Below, piece by piece: positions 39,280-50,956 of a DNA stretch of 64,000 nt. How positions within the stretch are numbered: position 1 is the stretch's first letter; each line of letters opens with the position of its first letter. The translations under genes were made by a program, and so were the position numbers. This DNA comes from UBA4615 sp044368415 (lineage in GTDB: Bacteria > Pseudomonadota > Gammaproteobacteria > Burkholderiales > Burkholderiaceae_E): assembly GCA_044368415.1 (NCBI GenBank), contig JBIPLJ010000019.1, forward strand, positions 1 through 64,000, read 5' to 3'. A model generated the notes under the pieces. It saw nothing but the letters and a program-made list of their open reading frames with translations, was not told the origin of the DNA and did not search any database.

Positions 39280-39362
39280 GCTGCGGCCAGAGATGGGCCG
39301 TCGCCGGACTTGGGGCCGGGCGGGCAGCCGATTCGACCGTCCGTAACACTCGGACCGGCGGA

Positions 39363-39378
39363 TGTGACAAAAGTCACG
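39363..39378 (+). promoter_or_regulatory. CRP/FNR-family-like palindrome upstream of the methyltransferase gene
   Basis: TGTGA-N6-TCACG with the perfect core GTGAC-AAAA-GTCAC, 78 bases before the ATG at 39456 and 84 bases after the symporter stop. The spacing and half-sites match the CRP-type consensus TGTGA-N6-TCACA at nine of ten positions. The AT-rich centre is unusual for the neighbourhood. Confidence 0.55.
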
Positions 39379-39455
39379 GTCGCACCGTATCCGCAGCATT
39401 CTCATCGCTGCCGAGGACGGCGTCCGCCGGCCCGAGCACAGAGAACGCACCGACA

Positions 39456-40508
39456 ATGCTGAGTACCGATACCCTGTTCCAAACCGCCCGTCTCCTGAGG
39501 TCTTCGCCCCAGCTCGCCGAGCGCGTGCGCGAGGCGATGCGAGCACTGTGCACCGCGCCCGTCTATAGAGCGTGGCGAGAGGGGCCTGGTCAGGCGAGCC
39601 GCTTCCGGCTGGCTGCAGGCGCATCGGCCGATGCGCTCACCGAGGTAGGGTTCACCGCTGCGGGTGAGTTGCTCGTGCGAGTGAACGAACGCGCCGGCCG
39701 GCTCTTCGCCACCGACGGCGTCTGGGTCGACGCCGAGCGCCGCGTGTTCCCGTTCGACGATGAGTCGGGTACGCTGCTGCGGCTGGCCCACCGACTCGGC
39801 TGGTCGTCTCCGGATGTGGTCATCGACCTGGCCTGCGGCTGCGGCCATTCGGCGCTTGGGTTCGAGACCGCGCATCGCGTGATGTTCGACGTGAACCCGC
39901 GAGCGCTTGCCTACGCAGAGGTGAACCGGATCCTCAACGAGGTTCCGAACGCCTCGACGGTCATTGCGCTGAGCGACGTGCGCGACGGCGTGCCGCGCTC
40001 ATTGGTGCGCGGACTGCTCGGAACGGTGCTGGTGATCGCCAACATGCCCTTCGGCCTCGCGCCGCGCTCCGGCGTGCTGCCGCTGACTTCCGACGGCGGC
40101 GAGGACGGCCTGGCGCTGCAGGACGCGGTGCTCGACTCCCTAGCCGCGCTGCGTCGCGAACTGCCCAAGTCCACTCGGCTGCAGGCCCTGATGCTCGGCC
40201 TGACCGCTGGCTCGGCGGCCGAGGCGCGATGGGAGTGGCCGCGGCGGGTAGCGGCGACGTTCGGCGAGGGCAGGTCCCGCTGGTCGCTGCTGCATGACGA
40301 GACGGTGCTGCGCATCGACGGACGTCGGACCGGGGTGAATCCGAGCCCGCTGCGCGACGCGCTGCCCGCGCTCGCCGATTGCACGCTGTATGTCGGCAAC
40401 GCCGAGCGCGAGTCGGTCCGCGAGGCCTACCGCGCGCTGGCCACCCGGCACGAGGCCGCTGGCCGCCCCGATCTCGCCTACGGTGCCGTGGACGTGGAGC
40501 TCGCATGA
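39456..40508 (+). CDS. PrmC/HemK-like class I SAM methyltransferase, coupled to a carbamoyltransferase
   Basis: 350 aa. The N-terminal ~115 residues end in VWVDAERRVFPFDDESGT, similar to the lead-in of PrmC/HemK proteins. Motif I is VIDLACGCGHSALGFE (122-137), the SAM ribose acid is D145 in MFDVNPRALAYAE, the catalytic NPPY position reads NMPF (196-199), and GGEDGL (214-219) matches the HemK GGxDGL motif. The last ~120 residues match nothing I know. ATG at 39456; the long upstream open frame is read-through over the symporter gene. Its stop overlaps the next start (ATGA). The substrate is unknown; an N-methyl transfer is suggested by NMPF. Confidence 0.7.
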   Translation: MLSTDTLFQTARLLRSSPQLAERVREAMRALCTAPVYRAWREGPGQASRFRLAAGASADALTEVGFTAAGELLVRVNERAGRLFATDGVWVDAERRVFPFDDESGTLLRLAHRLGWSSPDVVIDLACGCGHSALGFETAHRVMFDVNPRALAYAEVNRILNEVPNASTVIALSDVRDGVPRSLVRGLLGTVLVIANMPFGLAPRSGVLPLTSDGGEDGLALQDAVLDSLAALRRELPKSTRLQALMLGLTAGSAAEARWEWPRRVAATFGEGRSRWSLLHDETVLRIDGRRTGVNPSPLRDALPALADCTLYVGNAERESVREAYRALATRHEAAGRPDLAYGAVDVELA

Positions 40509-41377
40509 GCGGCGCGCGCCACCTGCTGTCGGTCGACGCGCTGACCGACGCCGAGATCGAGCGGATCACGCGCCCCGGTCTCACGCCCAGCGTCGGGCGC
40601 GCGTCTCGACGCGGCGTGCTCGCCTGCCTCTTCCAGCAGCCGAGCCTGCGGACGCTGTCGAGCTTCGCCGCGGCCGCGGTCCGCCTGGGGCTGACGCCCG
40701 TGCCGATCACGACGACGGGCGACGCGCTGCGGGACCAATGCGAGCTTCATGACGAAGTCCGCCAGCTCAGCCTGTTGAGCAGCTGTGTGGCGGTGCGAAG
40801 CACCGAACCGCTGCGCGCCGAGCTTTTGGCGCGGCTGGGTGCCCCGGTCGTCAATGCCGGCGACGGGAGCAACGAGCATCCGACGCAGGCTCTTGTCGAC
40901 GTCGCGACGATGCGTCGCATCGGTCTGGAGGGACGCACGGTGGTGATGATGGGCAACCTTCGCGATCACCGTGTCCACCATTCGCTGGCCCGGCTGCTTG
41001 CCCGCCTGGACGTGCATATCGTGCTGGTGGCCCCGACAGGCTTCGGGATACCCGCGCGTTTCCTGCCTGAGCGTGCCGAGCAGCTCGAGGCGAGTGATGC
41101 GGCGACGGTCGACGCCGCGCTTGCGCGGGCGGATTTTGTCTATATGACGCCCCTGCAGTACTGGAACGTGCCGGACGCGCGGCACGGCGACCTCCTATCC
41201 ATGGATCTCGCCCGTGCCCGCCGCGTGCTGCGCAGTGACGCCATCGTGTTGCATCCCTTTCCCCGCCTGGGCGAGCTCTGCGAGGACCTCGATGGCTCGC
41301 CTTGGGACGGCTACCACGCGCAGACGGCGCTCGGGCCCGAGGTCCGGCGCCGGACGCTGGCGCTGCTGCTCGGCTGA
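40505..41377 (+). CDS. Aspartate/ornithine carbamoyltransferase-like enzyme, substrate unknown
   Basis: 290 aa, PyrB-like fold. The carbamoyl-phosphate site is largely kept: S47-L-R49-T50 (STRT in ATCase), R98, and H125 in NAGDGSNEHPTQALVD. R156 (R167 of E. coli PyrB) and HPFPR (250-254) are kept. However, the TRVQ motif that reads the aspartate side chain (R229) is TPLQ here (215-218), and the 80s-loop Ser/Lys are not evident. It is therefore probably not a pyrimidine-pathway ATCase. Coupled to the methyltransferase by a 4-base overlap; followed by a hairpin and tRNA-Ser. Confidence 0.75.
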   Translation: MSGARHLLSVDALTDAEIERITRPGLTPSVGRASRRGVLACLFQQPSLRTLSSFAAAAVRLGLTPVPITTTGDALRDQCELHDEVRQLSLLSSCVAVRSTEPLRAELLARLGAPVVNAGDGSNEHPTQALVDVATMRRIGLEGRTVVMMGNLRDHRVHHSLARLLARLDVHIVLVAPTGFGIPARFLPERAEQLEASDAATVDAALARADFVYMTPLQYWNVPDARHGDLLSMDLARARRVLRSDAIVLHPFPRLGELCEDLDGSPWDGYHAQTALGPEVRRRTLALLLG

Positions 41378-41387
41378 GTCCGCGGGA

Positions 41388-41406
41388 CAGCCGCGCCTGC
41401 CGGCTG
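41388..41406 (+). terminator. Small hairpin after the carbamoyltransferase-like gene
   Basis: CAGCCG and CGGCTG pair around a 7-base loop, 11 bases after the stop codon. It precedes the probable -10 element TACACT (41410-41415) of the tRNA gene. No T-run. Confidence 0.45.
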
Positions 41407-41425
41407 CGGTACACTCTAGGGTTCC

Positions 41426-41515
41426 GGAGGGTTGGATGAGCGGTTGAAGTCGCACGCCTGGAAAGCGTGTAAGGGTTAACACCCTTCGGGGGTTCGAATC
41501 CCCCACCCTCCGCCA
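41426..41515 (+). tRNA. tRNA-Ser (anticodon GGA)
   Basis: 90-nt class II tRNA. The acceptor stem GGAGGGT pairs with ACCCTCC, followed by discriminator G and encoded CCA. The anticodon stem CACGC/GCGTG holds the loop CTGGAAA with GGA at 41460-41462. A long variable arm (GTAAGGGTTAACACCCTTC) and the T-loop GGTTCGAATCC confirm serine identity. It reads UCC and UCU codons. A TACACT -10 box lies about 10 bases upstream. Confidence 0.97.
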
Positions 41516-41520
41516 GACAG

Positions 41521-41557
41521 TGGCGCCGCGGCTGCCGATGCGGCCGCGGCACTGCCA
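41521..41557 (+). terminator. Hairpin downstream of tRNA-Ser
   Basis: TGGC-GCCGCGGC pairs with GCCGCGGC-ACT-GCCA around a 10-base loop, leaving ACT bulged. It starts six bases after the tRNA CCA end, where a tRNA terminator is expected, and lacks a T-run. Confidence 0.5.
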
Positions 41558-41640
41558 CCAGTCGAGCGCCCCGCGCCCTGCGGTGCTAGCATCCCCGCCA
41601 CCTCGATCGGCAGTCGCTCCGCGCGACAGACCACGCCTCT

Positions 41641-43512
41641 ATGAACGTCCCCTCGTCGCAGCGCATGCCGCCGCTGGTGCTCGCAGCGCTCGGCGTGGTC
41701 TTCGGCGACATCGGCACCAGCCCGCTCTATGCGTTCAAGGAAGCCTTCCTCGAGCCGACCGGCCTGCCGCTGACGCCCGATAAGATCTTCCCGGTGCTGT
41801 CGATGATCTTCTGGGCGGTCACGATCATCGTGTCCCTCAAGTACGTGACGGTGATGCTGCGCTTCGACCATCGCGGCGAGGGCGGGGTGCTGGCGCTGCT
41901 CTCGAACCTGCTCGCGCTGGTCAAGGACCGCCCGCGGCTCACCTGGGCGATCGGCGTGCTCGGCATCTTCGCGGCTTCGCTCTTTTTCGGAGACGCTGTG
42001 ATCACGCCCGCGATCTCGGTGCTGTCGGCGGTGGAGGGTATCAGCGTGGTCGAGCCTGCGCTGGCGCGCTTCGTGGTGCCGATCGCGCTGGTGATCCTGG
42101 TCGGCCTGTTTATGATCCAGCGCAGCGGGACCGCGAAAGTTGGCGCGTTATTCGGCCCGGTGATGGTCGTCTGGTTCTTCGTGCTGGCGGCCCTGGGCGT
42201 CTCGAGCATCGTGCAGACGCCGGAGATCCTGGGCGCGCTCGACCCGCGCCACGCGATCACCTTCGCGTTCGTGCATCCCGAGTGGACCTTCGTCGCGCTG
42301 AGCGCGGTGTTCCTGTCGATGACCGGAGCCGAGGCCCTGTATGCCGATCTCGGCCACTTCGGCCGCAAGCCCATCCGCATCGGCTGGTTCTCGCTGGTCT
42401 TCCCCTGCCTGATGCTGAATTACTTCGGGCAGGGCGCGCTGGTCATGCGCGACCCCGGCGCGGTGCGTAATCCATTTTTCCTGCTTGCGCCCGAACCGCT
42501 GCTGGTGCCACTGGTGATGCTGGCGACGCTGGCCACGGTGATCGCCTCGCAGGCGACGATCTCGGGCGCGTTCTCGGTCACGCAGCAGGCCTCGCGGCTG
42601 AACTACCTGCCGCGCTTGAAGGTGCTGTACACCTCCGACACCTCGCGTGGGCAGGTCTACATCCCGGTGGTCAACTGGCTGCTTCTAGTGGCGGTGCTGC
42701 TGCTGGTGCTGACCTTCCGCAGCTCGTCGAACCTCGCGGCGGCCTACGGCATTGCGGTGTCGGGCGACCTGTTGATCGGCAGCGTGCTGCTAACGATCGC
42801 CGTGCTGCTGATGCCCTCGCGGCGTAGCAAGCTGCTGCTGCCGCCGCTGGCGCTCTTTCTGGTGCTCGAGGTCAGCTTCTTCGCGGCTAACATCGGCAAG
42901 ATCGAGGAGGGCGGCTGGTTCCCGCTGCTGGTGGCAAGCGTGATGTTCACCGTGCTGACGACCTGGCGCCGCGGCATCGAGATCATGCGCTCGCGCAAGG
43001 ACGCGCTGCCGCGGGTGGCTCGCGACGAGTTGAACCTGGACCTCTCGGACATCCCGCGGGTGCCGGGGTCGGCGGTCTTCTTCAGCTCGACACGCTTCGG
43101 CTACCCGGGCAGCTTCCTGCACAACCTCAAGCACAACAAGGTGGTGCACGAGCAGACGGTCTTCATGACGGTCGAGTTCGATGACACACCGCGCGTGCCC
43201 GACGACGAGCGCGTCGAGCTGCAGCGCGGCAACAGCGGCGTGCTGAGGCTGGTCGCCCATTTCGGCTTCAGGGAGGACCCGGACATTGCGCGCGCACTCA
43301 AGCTCGCGCGCCGCAAGGGGCTCGAGCTCGACATCGAGGACACCTCGTTCTTCACCAGCAAACCGGTGATCGTGTCGGTGTCCCGGCGCGGGGTGTTCGG
43401 CTGGCGGCGCTCGCTGTTCGGCTGGATGATGCAGAACAGCCCGAGCGCGGCGAACTACTTCCGACTGCCGCCGAACCGCGTCATCGAACTCGGCTCGCAG
43501 GTCGCGGTCTAG
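41641..43512 (+). CDS. kup: Low-affinity potassium uptake protein Kup
   Basis: 623-residue K+:H+ symporter with about 12 helices. The family start LALAALGVVFGDIGTSPLYA appears here as LVLAALGVVFGDIGTSPLYA; also visible are KYVTVMLRFDHRGEGGVLAL, FFGDAVITPAISVLSAVEG and FHPEWTF-like FVHPEWTFVALSAVFL. The C-terminal ~120 residues are cytoplasmic (LNLDLSDIPRVPGSAVFFSS). ATG at 41641 has no clear ribosome site. A hairpin (43536-43554) follows. Confidence 0.96.
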   Translation: MNVPSSQRMPPLVLAALGVVFGDIGTSPLYAFKEAFLEPTGLPLTPDKIFPVLSMIFWAVTIIVSLKYVTVMLRFDHRGEGGVLALLSNLLALVKDRPRLTWAIGVLGIFAASLFFGDAVITPAISVLSAVEGISVVEPALARFVVPIALVILVGLFMIQRSGTAKVGALFGPVMVVWFFVLAALGVSSIVQTPEILGALDPRHAITFAFVHPEWTFVALSAVFLSMTGAEALYADLGHFGRKPIRIGWFSLVFPCLMLNYFGQGALVMRDPGAVRNPFFLLAPEPLLVPLVMLATLATVIASQATISGAFSVTQQASRLNYLPRLKVLYTSDTSRGQVYIPVVNWLLLVAVLLLVLTFRSSSNLAAAYGIAVSGDLLIGSVLLTIAVLLMPSRRSKLLLPPLALFLVLEVSFFAANIGKIEEGGWFPLLVASVMFTVLTTWRRGIEIMRSRKDALPRVARDELNLDLSDIPRVPGSAVFFSSTRFGYPGSFLHNLKHNKVVHEQTVFMTVEFDDTPRVPDDERVELQRGNSGVLRLVAHFGFREDPDIARALKLARRKGLELDIEDTSFFTSKPVIVSVSRRGVFGWRRSLFGWMMQNSPSAANYFRLPPNRVIELGSQVAV

Positions 43513-43535
43513 CCTGCGGGCCCGGCCGCGAGCCG

Positions 43536-43554
43536 CGCCGGAGTCGCTCCGGCG
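43536..43554. terminator. Bidirectional hairpin between kup and the threonine-dehydratase-like gene
   Basis: A perfect 8-bp stem CGCCGGAG / CTCCGGCG with a TCG loop lies between two convergent genes. Such symmetric hairpins often end transcription from both sides; there is no T-run on either side. Confidence 0.6.
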
Positions 43555-43563
43555 GCACTCGCC

Positions 43564-44550
43564 TCAGTCGAGCACCGTGTCGTGCAGCACCGTGGCGAAC
43601 ACCTCGTGATCGACGTTCGCGCCGCACAGCGTCAGGCCGACCCGCAGGCCCGCCAGCCCCCCCGGGCGCTCGCGTGCCCACTGCATGGCCGCGGCGAGCG
43701 AGGCGGCCCCGGCGCCCTCGGCGACGTTATGCGTGTCGACGTACAGGGCCTTCATTGCGCGGGCCACCTCGGCGTCGTCAACCTCGACGACCTCGTCCAC
43801 CTCGCCGAGCATCATCGCCAGCGCCGCCGGATCGGCGACGCGCACCGCCATCCCGTCGGCGAGCCGCGTCGACACGGGGGCATCGACGGTGCGACCCGCC
43901 TCGATCGACAGCGCATAGGCGCGCGCATGGGCGGACGCCACGCCAACGATCCGCAGCCGGTCGCGCAGGCCGAGCGCGGCCCGCGCGGCGAGCGCCCCGC
44001 ACAGGCCCGAGCCCAGGCCGATCGGCACAAATGCGACGTCGAGCCCGGGGACCGCCCGGAAGAGCTCCAGCCAGTAGGTCGCCACGCCCCGCACCAAGTC
44101 GGTATGGAAGGAAGGAACGCGGTGCAGGCCGCGCGCCGCGGCGAGCCGCGTCGCGTGCTCGGCCGATTCGGAGAAGTCTTCGCCGTGCTCGATCAGCTCG
44201 GCGCCGAACGCCCGCATCGCGGCATTCTTCTCGACACTGTTGCCTCGGGGCACGACGATCGTCGCTGGGATGCCGACGCGCCGGGCGGCGAAGGCAAGCG
44301 ACTGGCCGTGATTGCCGCGGGTGGCGGAGACGATGCCCGGGCAGTCGGGCGCGGTGCGAACCAGGCCGTCCAGGTAGACCAAGCCGCCGCGCACCTTGAA
44401 GGCGCCAGTCGGGGTGTGGTTCTCATGCTTGACCCAGGCCTCGGTGCCCAGCCTGCGGGCGAGCAGCGGCCAGGCGTACTGGGGCGTCGACGGCATGGCC
44501 GCCGCGACGATGGCGGCGGCCGACTCGATGTCGGCGAGCGTGGGGAGCAT
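43564..44550 (-). CDS. Threonine dehydratase-like PLP enzyme
   Basis: Fold-type II PLP enzyme of 328 aa, without the ACT-like regulatory domain of IlvA. The PLP lysine is in PTGAFKVRGG; the phosphate-binding loop is the Gly-rich GLGSGLCGALA; SATRGNHGQSLAFAA is the substrate loop. The closest families are short catabolic threonine/serine dehydratases and hydroxy-aspartate lyases. MLPTLADIESAAA at 44550 is the family-like start, though GTG 44577 and ATG 44604 are also in frame. Confidence 0.85.
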   Translation of the reverse strand: MLPTLADIESAAAIVAAAMPSTPQYAWPLLARRLGTEAWVKHENHTPTGAFKVRGGLVYLDGLVRTAPDCPGIVSATRGNHGQSLAFAARRVGIPATIVVPRGNSVEKNAAMRAFGAELIEHGEDFSESAEHATRLAAARGLHRVPSFHTDLVRGVATYWLELFRAVPGLDVAFVPIGLGSGLCGALAARAALGLRDRLRIVGVASAHARAYALSIEAGRTVDAPVSTRLADGMAVRVADPAALAMMLGEVDEVVEVDDAEVARAMKALYVDTHNVAEGAGAASLAAAMQWARERPGGLAGLRVGLTLCGANVDHEVFATVLHDTVLD

Positions 44551-44657
44551 GGGGCGTGAGAAGGGAAGGGCTGACACTCGGGCCTCGGCAGCGGGTCGTG
44601 CCAAGCGTCAAGCCGGGCATCGGTGACCAGTGTAGCGAGGGCGGCTAGAATCGGTGG

Positions 44658-44837
44658 ATGGATGCCCCCCGAATCGCCACCGGGCCCGCTACCGCGCCGC
44701 GCGCCGTGCCCTGGCGGGTCCGTGTTGCGATTGCGTTCGCGCTGGCCGCGGCCCTTGCAGGGACCTTCCGGCTGTACCTCGGGCCGGATCTGGCGCTCGA
44801 CCTCGGCGCCTTCGCACAGTGGTGCGGCCTGCGCTGA
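44658..44837 (+). CDS. Small hypothetical membrane protein
   Basis: 59-residue open frame with an Ala/Pro-rich start, a single hydrophobic helix (VRVAIAFALAAALAGTF) and an ordered-looking end (RLYLGPDLALDLGAF then AQWCGLR). It fills the gap between the dehydratase-like gene and parE on the parE strand. The plausible composition and the Trp/Tyr/Cys-containing tail argue for a real gene, but there is no Shine-Dalgarno and no family I recognise. Confidence 0.4.
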   Translation: MDAPRIATGPATAPRAVPWRVRVAIAFALAAALAGTFRLYLGPDLALDLGAFAQWCGLR

Positions 44838-44876
44838 GCGAACCTTCCGGATCTTCGGCCCGCGCCGCTCAGGGCG

Positions 44877-44933
44877 TATGATGACTGGATGAATGAACAG
44901 TATCGCGCGCATCGCCCCTCGCGTCGCGCGATA
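44877..44933 (+). promoter_or_regulatory. Putative parE promoter and adjoining inverted repeat
   Basis: TATGAT at 44877-44882 is a good -10 box. Downstream, TATCGCGCG (44901-44909) and CGCGCGATA (44925-44933) form a perfect 9-bp inverted repeat with a 15-base spacer, ending 8 bases before the parE ATG. It could be an operator or an mRNA hairpin masking translation initiation, since no Shine-Dalgarno is visible elsewhere. Confidence 0.5.
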
Positions 44934-44941
44934 ATCCGCGC

Positions 44942-46951
<2,010 letters not shown>

Positions 46952-46994
46952 AGACGTCGGATCTCCTTCCCACCACGACGACGCAGCCGAGCCC

Positions 46995-49339
<2,345 letters not shown>

Positions 49340-49343
<4 letters not shown>

Positions 49344-49669
49344 GTGTGCGGGTTCGCTGGGCGGGGCGGGCCGCCGCGGTCTGGCTAGCGGCTTGCGGCA
49401 CCACCCATCCGTAGTACGACGCGCCGAAGCCGCACCACCGCCCCGGCGGCTTCGTCAACATCGCCGGGCCGACCGGCGGCAAGCCCTTCTCCGAGGTCGC
49501 TCGCTGGCAATACGAACGCAGCCGGGACGGACTGGCCAGGCCGCCGGCCGAGGAGGTCGCGGGCTACGCGGGTTTTCCGGTGCAGCGGCCGTGTTTTGCG
49601 CTGCTGCACAAGAGCCGGCGCGGGTCACGGGTCATCGCCACCTTCGAGCTGACCGACGAGCCGCGCTGA
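49340..49669 (+). pseudogene. Amber-interrupted lipoprotein gene (N-terminal part of a RomA-like MBL-fold protein)
   Basis: GTG 49340 overlaps the parC stop and opens a lipoprotein signal (VWLAACGTTHP, lipobox LAAC). An in-frame TAG at 49412-49414 stops it at codon 25. Past the TAG the same frame continues for 84 codons: YDAPKPHHRPGGFVN, then ARWQYERSRDGLARPP, to a TGA at 49667. Homologues read PYYDP.KPHH..GF.N here, so TAG most simply replaces a Tyr codon (TAC). RomA-like metallo-beta-lactamase-fold lipoproteins start this way; the metal-binding domain itself is missing, so the gene is also truncated. Confidence 0.65.
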
Positions 49670-49771
49670 GGCATCGCGCCGCACGGCCCTGTCGTGCCGT
49701 GCCGCCCTCGGAGCACTCGGCGGGCGCTGCGCTGGTACGCTCGCGGCTCCTCCGATCGCGACCGCCCCGAC

Positions 49772-50893
49772 ATGACCGCCTCCCCGCTCGTTTCCGCCGC
49801 AGACGACATGGTCTACGAGACTGTCGACTGCGCGACCCCGGGCCGCCGCATCGGCATCGCGCGGCTCAATCGTCCAGGGCAGCTCAACGCACTGAACCTT
49901 TCAATGTGCCAATCGATGCTCGATCGCTTACGCGACTGGGCGTCGGATGAGTCGATCGTCTGTGTGATGCTGGCTGGCAACGGCCCGAAGGGCTTCTGCG
50001 CCGGCGGCGACGTCGCCGAGGTGATCCGCCATGTGCGTGCTGGCGGCCCGCGCCGCTTCGTCTACGGTGATGCGTTCTTCGACGTCGAGTACCAGCTCGA
50101 CGCGCTGCTCCACCGCTATCCGAAGCCCTTCGTCACCTGGGCGCACGGCGTCGACATGGGCGGCGGCGTCGGGCTGTCTGTGGCCGGCAGCGAGCGGATC
50201 GTCACCGAGGGCCTGAAGCTGGCGATGCCCGAGATCCACATCGGCCTGTTCCCGGACGTCGGCGGTGGCTGGTTCCTGAATCGGGTTCCCGGCGAGGCGG
50301 GCCTGCTGCTCGCAATGACGGGTGCTCTCGTCAACGAGGCCGACGCCCTGTACGCGCGGCTCGCCGACCATGTGATCGCGCATGCGCGCCAGCCGGCCTT
50401 CGTCGAGCGGCTCGCCGCGCTGGACTGGACCGGTGGCGTCGCCGCCCGCCGCGCACGGCTGCGGGCCTTCTGCCTGGGCTTCGCCGCCGAGGCGCCCTTC
50501 GTGTTGCCCGAGAGCGCGCTGCGCCGCCACCACGACACGATCCGCACCATCGGCCGGCAGGGCGACGCGCAGGCGGTGCTCGCCGCGCTGCGCGCCGCGG
50601 CTGCGTCCGAGCCGTGGTTCGAGAGGCCCCTGGAGAACCTCGCCAATGGCTCGCCGACCGCCGCGCGGGTGACCTTCGAGTACATGCAACGCTGCCGGCT
50701 CCTGGGGCTCGAGGACGTGCTCGCGCTCGACATCGTGGTCGCGAAGCAGTGCCAGCGGCATCCCGACTTTCCCGAAGGCGTTCGAGCGCTGCTGATCGAC
50801 AAAACCCGGGACGCCGCCTGGTGGCCGCCGTCGTTCGAGGCGGTGGACGACACGCTGGTCGAGGGGTTCTTCGCGCCGCTCGCGATGACCTGA
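49772..50893 (+). CDS. Enoyl-CoA hydratase/isomerase family, 3-hydroxyisobutyryl-CoA hydrolase-like
   Basis: 373-residue crotonase-fold protein. The oxyanion motifs are KGFCAGGDVAEVI and THGVDMGGGVGL-like AHGVDMGGGVGLSV; the acid residues in MPEIHIGLFPDVGGGWFLNR fit the hydrolase subfamily, which is longer (about 370 aa) than ordinary hydratases. It would act in valine breakdown or on related short acyl-CoAs. ATG at 49772 (MTASPLVSAADDMVYETVD). Convergent with the phzF-like gene. Confidence 0.87.
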   Translation: MTASPLVSAADDMVYETVDCATPGRRIGIARLNRPGQLNALNLSMCQSMLDRLRDWASDESIVCVMLAGNGPKGFCAGGDVAEVIRHVRAGGPRRFVYGDAFFDVEYQLDALLHRYPKPFVTWAHGVDMGGGVGLSVAGSERIVTEGLKLAMPEIHIGLFPDVGGGWFLNRVPGEAGLLLAMTGALVNEADALYARLADHVIAHARQPAFVERLAALDWTGGVAARRARLRAFCLGFAAEAPFVLPESALRRHHDTIRTIGRQGDAQAVLAALRAAAASEPWFERPLENLANGSPTAARVTFEYMQRCRLLGLEDVLALDIVVAKQCQRHPDFPEGVRALLIDKTRDAAWWPPSFEAVDDTLVEGFFAPLAMT

Positions 50894-50895
50894 TC

Positions 50896-50911
50896 GGCAC
50901 GGCGGCGTGCC
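50896..50911. terminator. Hairpin between convergent genes
   Basis: GGCAC and GTGCC flank GGCGGC just after the hydrolase stop; further copies of GTGCC/GGCAC follow up to 50937 and could form alternative stems. It separates the hydrolase gene from the convergent phzF-like gene. Confidence 0.4.
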
Positions 50912-50956
50912 CGTGCCACGGCGACGTGCCGGGGGCACGATGCGAGTGCGGGACGC

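Noticed and set aside
37185..39455. Upstream extension of the methyltransferase frame across the symporter gene
   Set aside because: The ActP-like protein is encoded in another frame there; the methyltransferase similarity begins only after 39456.
41426..41515. tRNA-Ser as an island integration site
   Set aside because: No integrase, no repeated tRNA 3' end nearby, and the flanking genes have ordinary composition.
49412..49414. TAG as a recoded (pyrrolysine-type) codon
   Set aside because: No recoding element or pyrrolysine context is visible, and the product is truncated anyway; a nonsense change is simpler.
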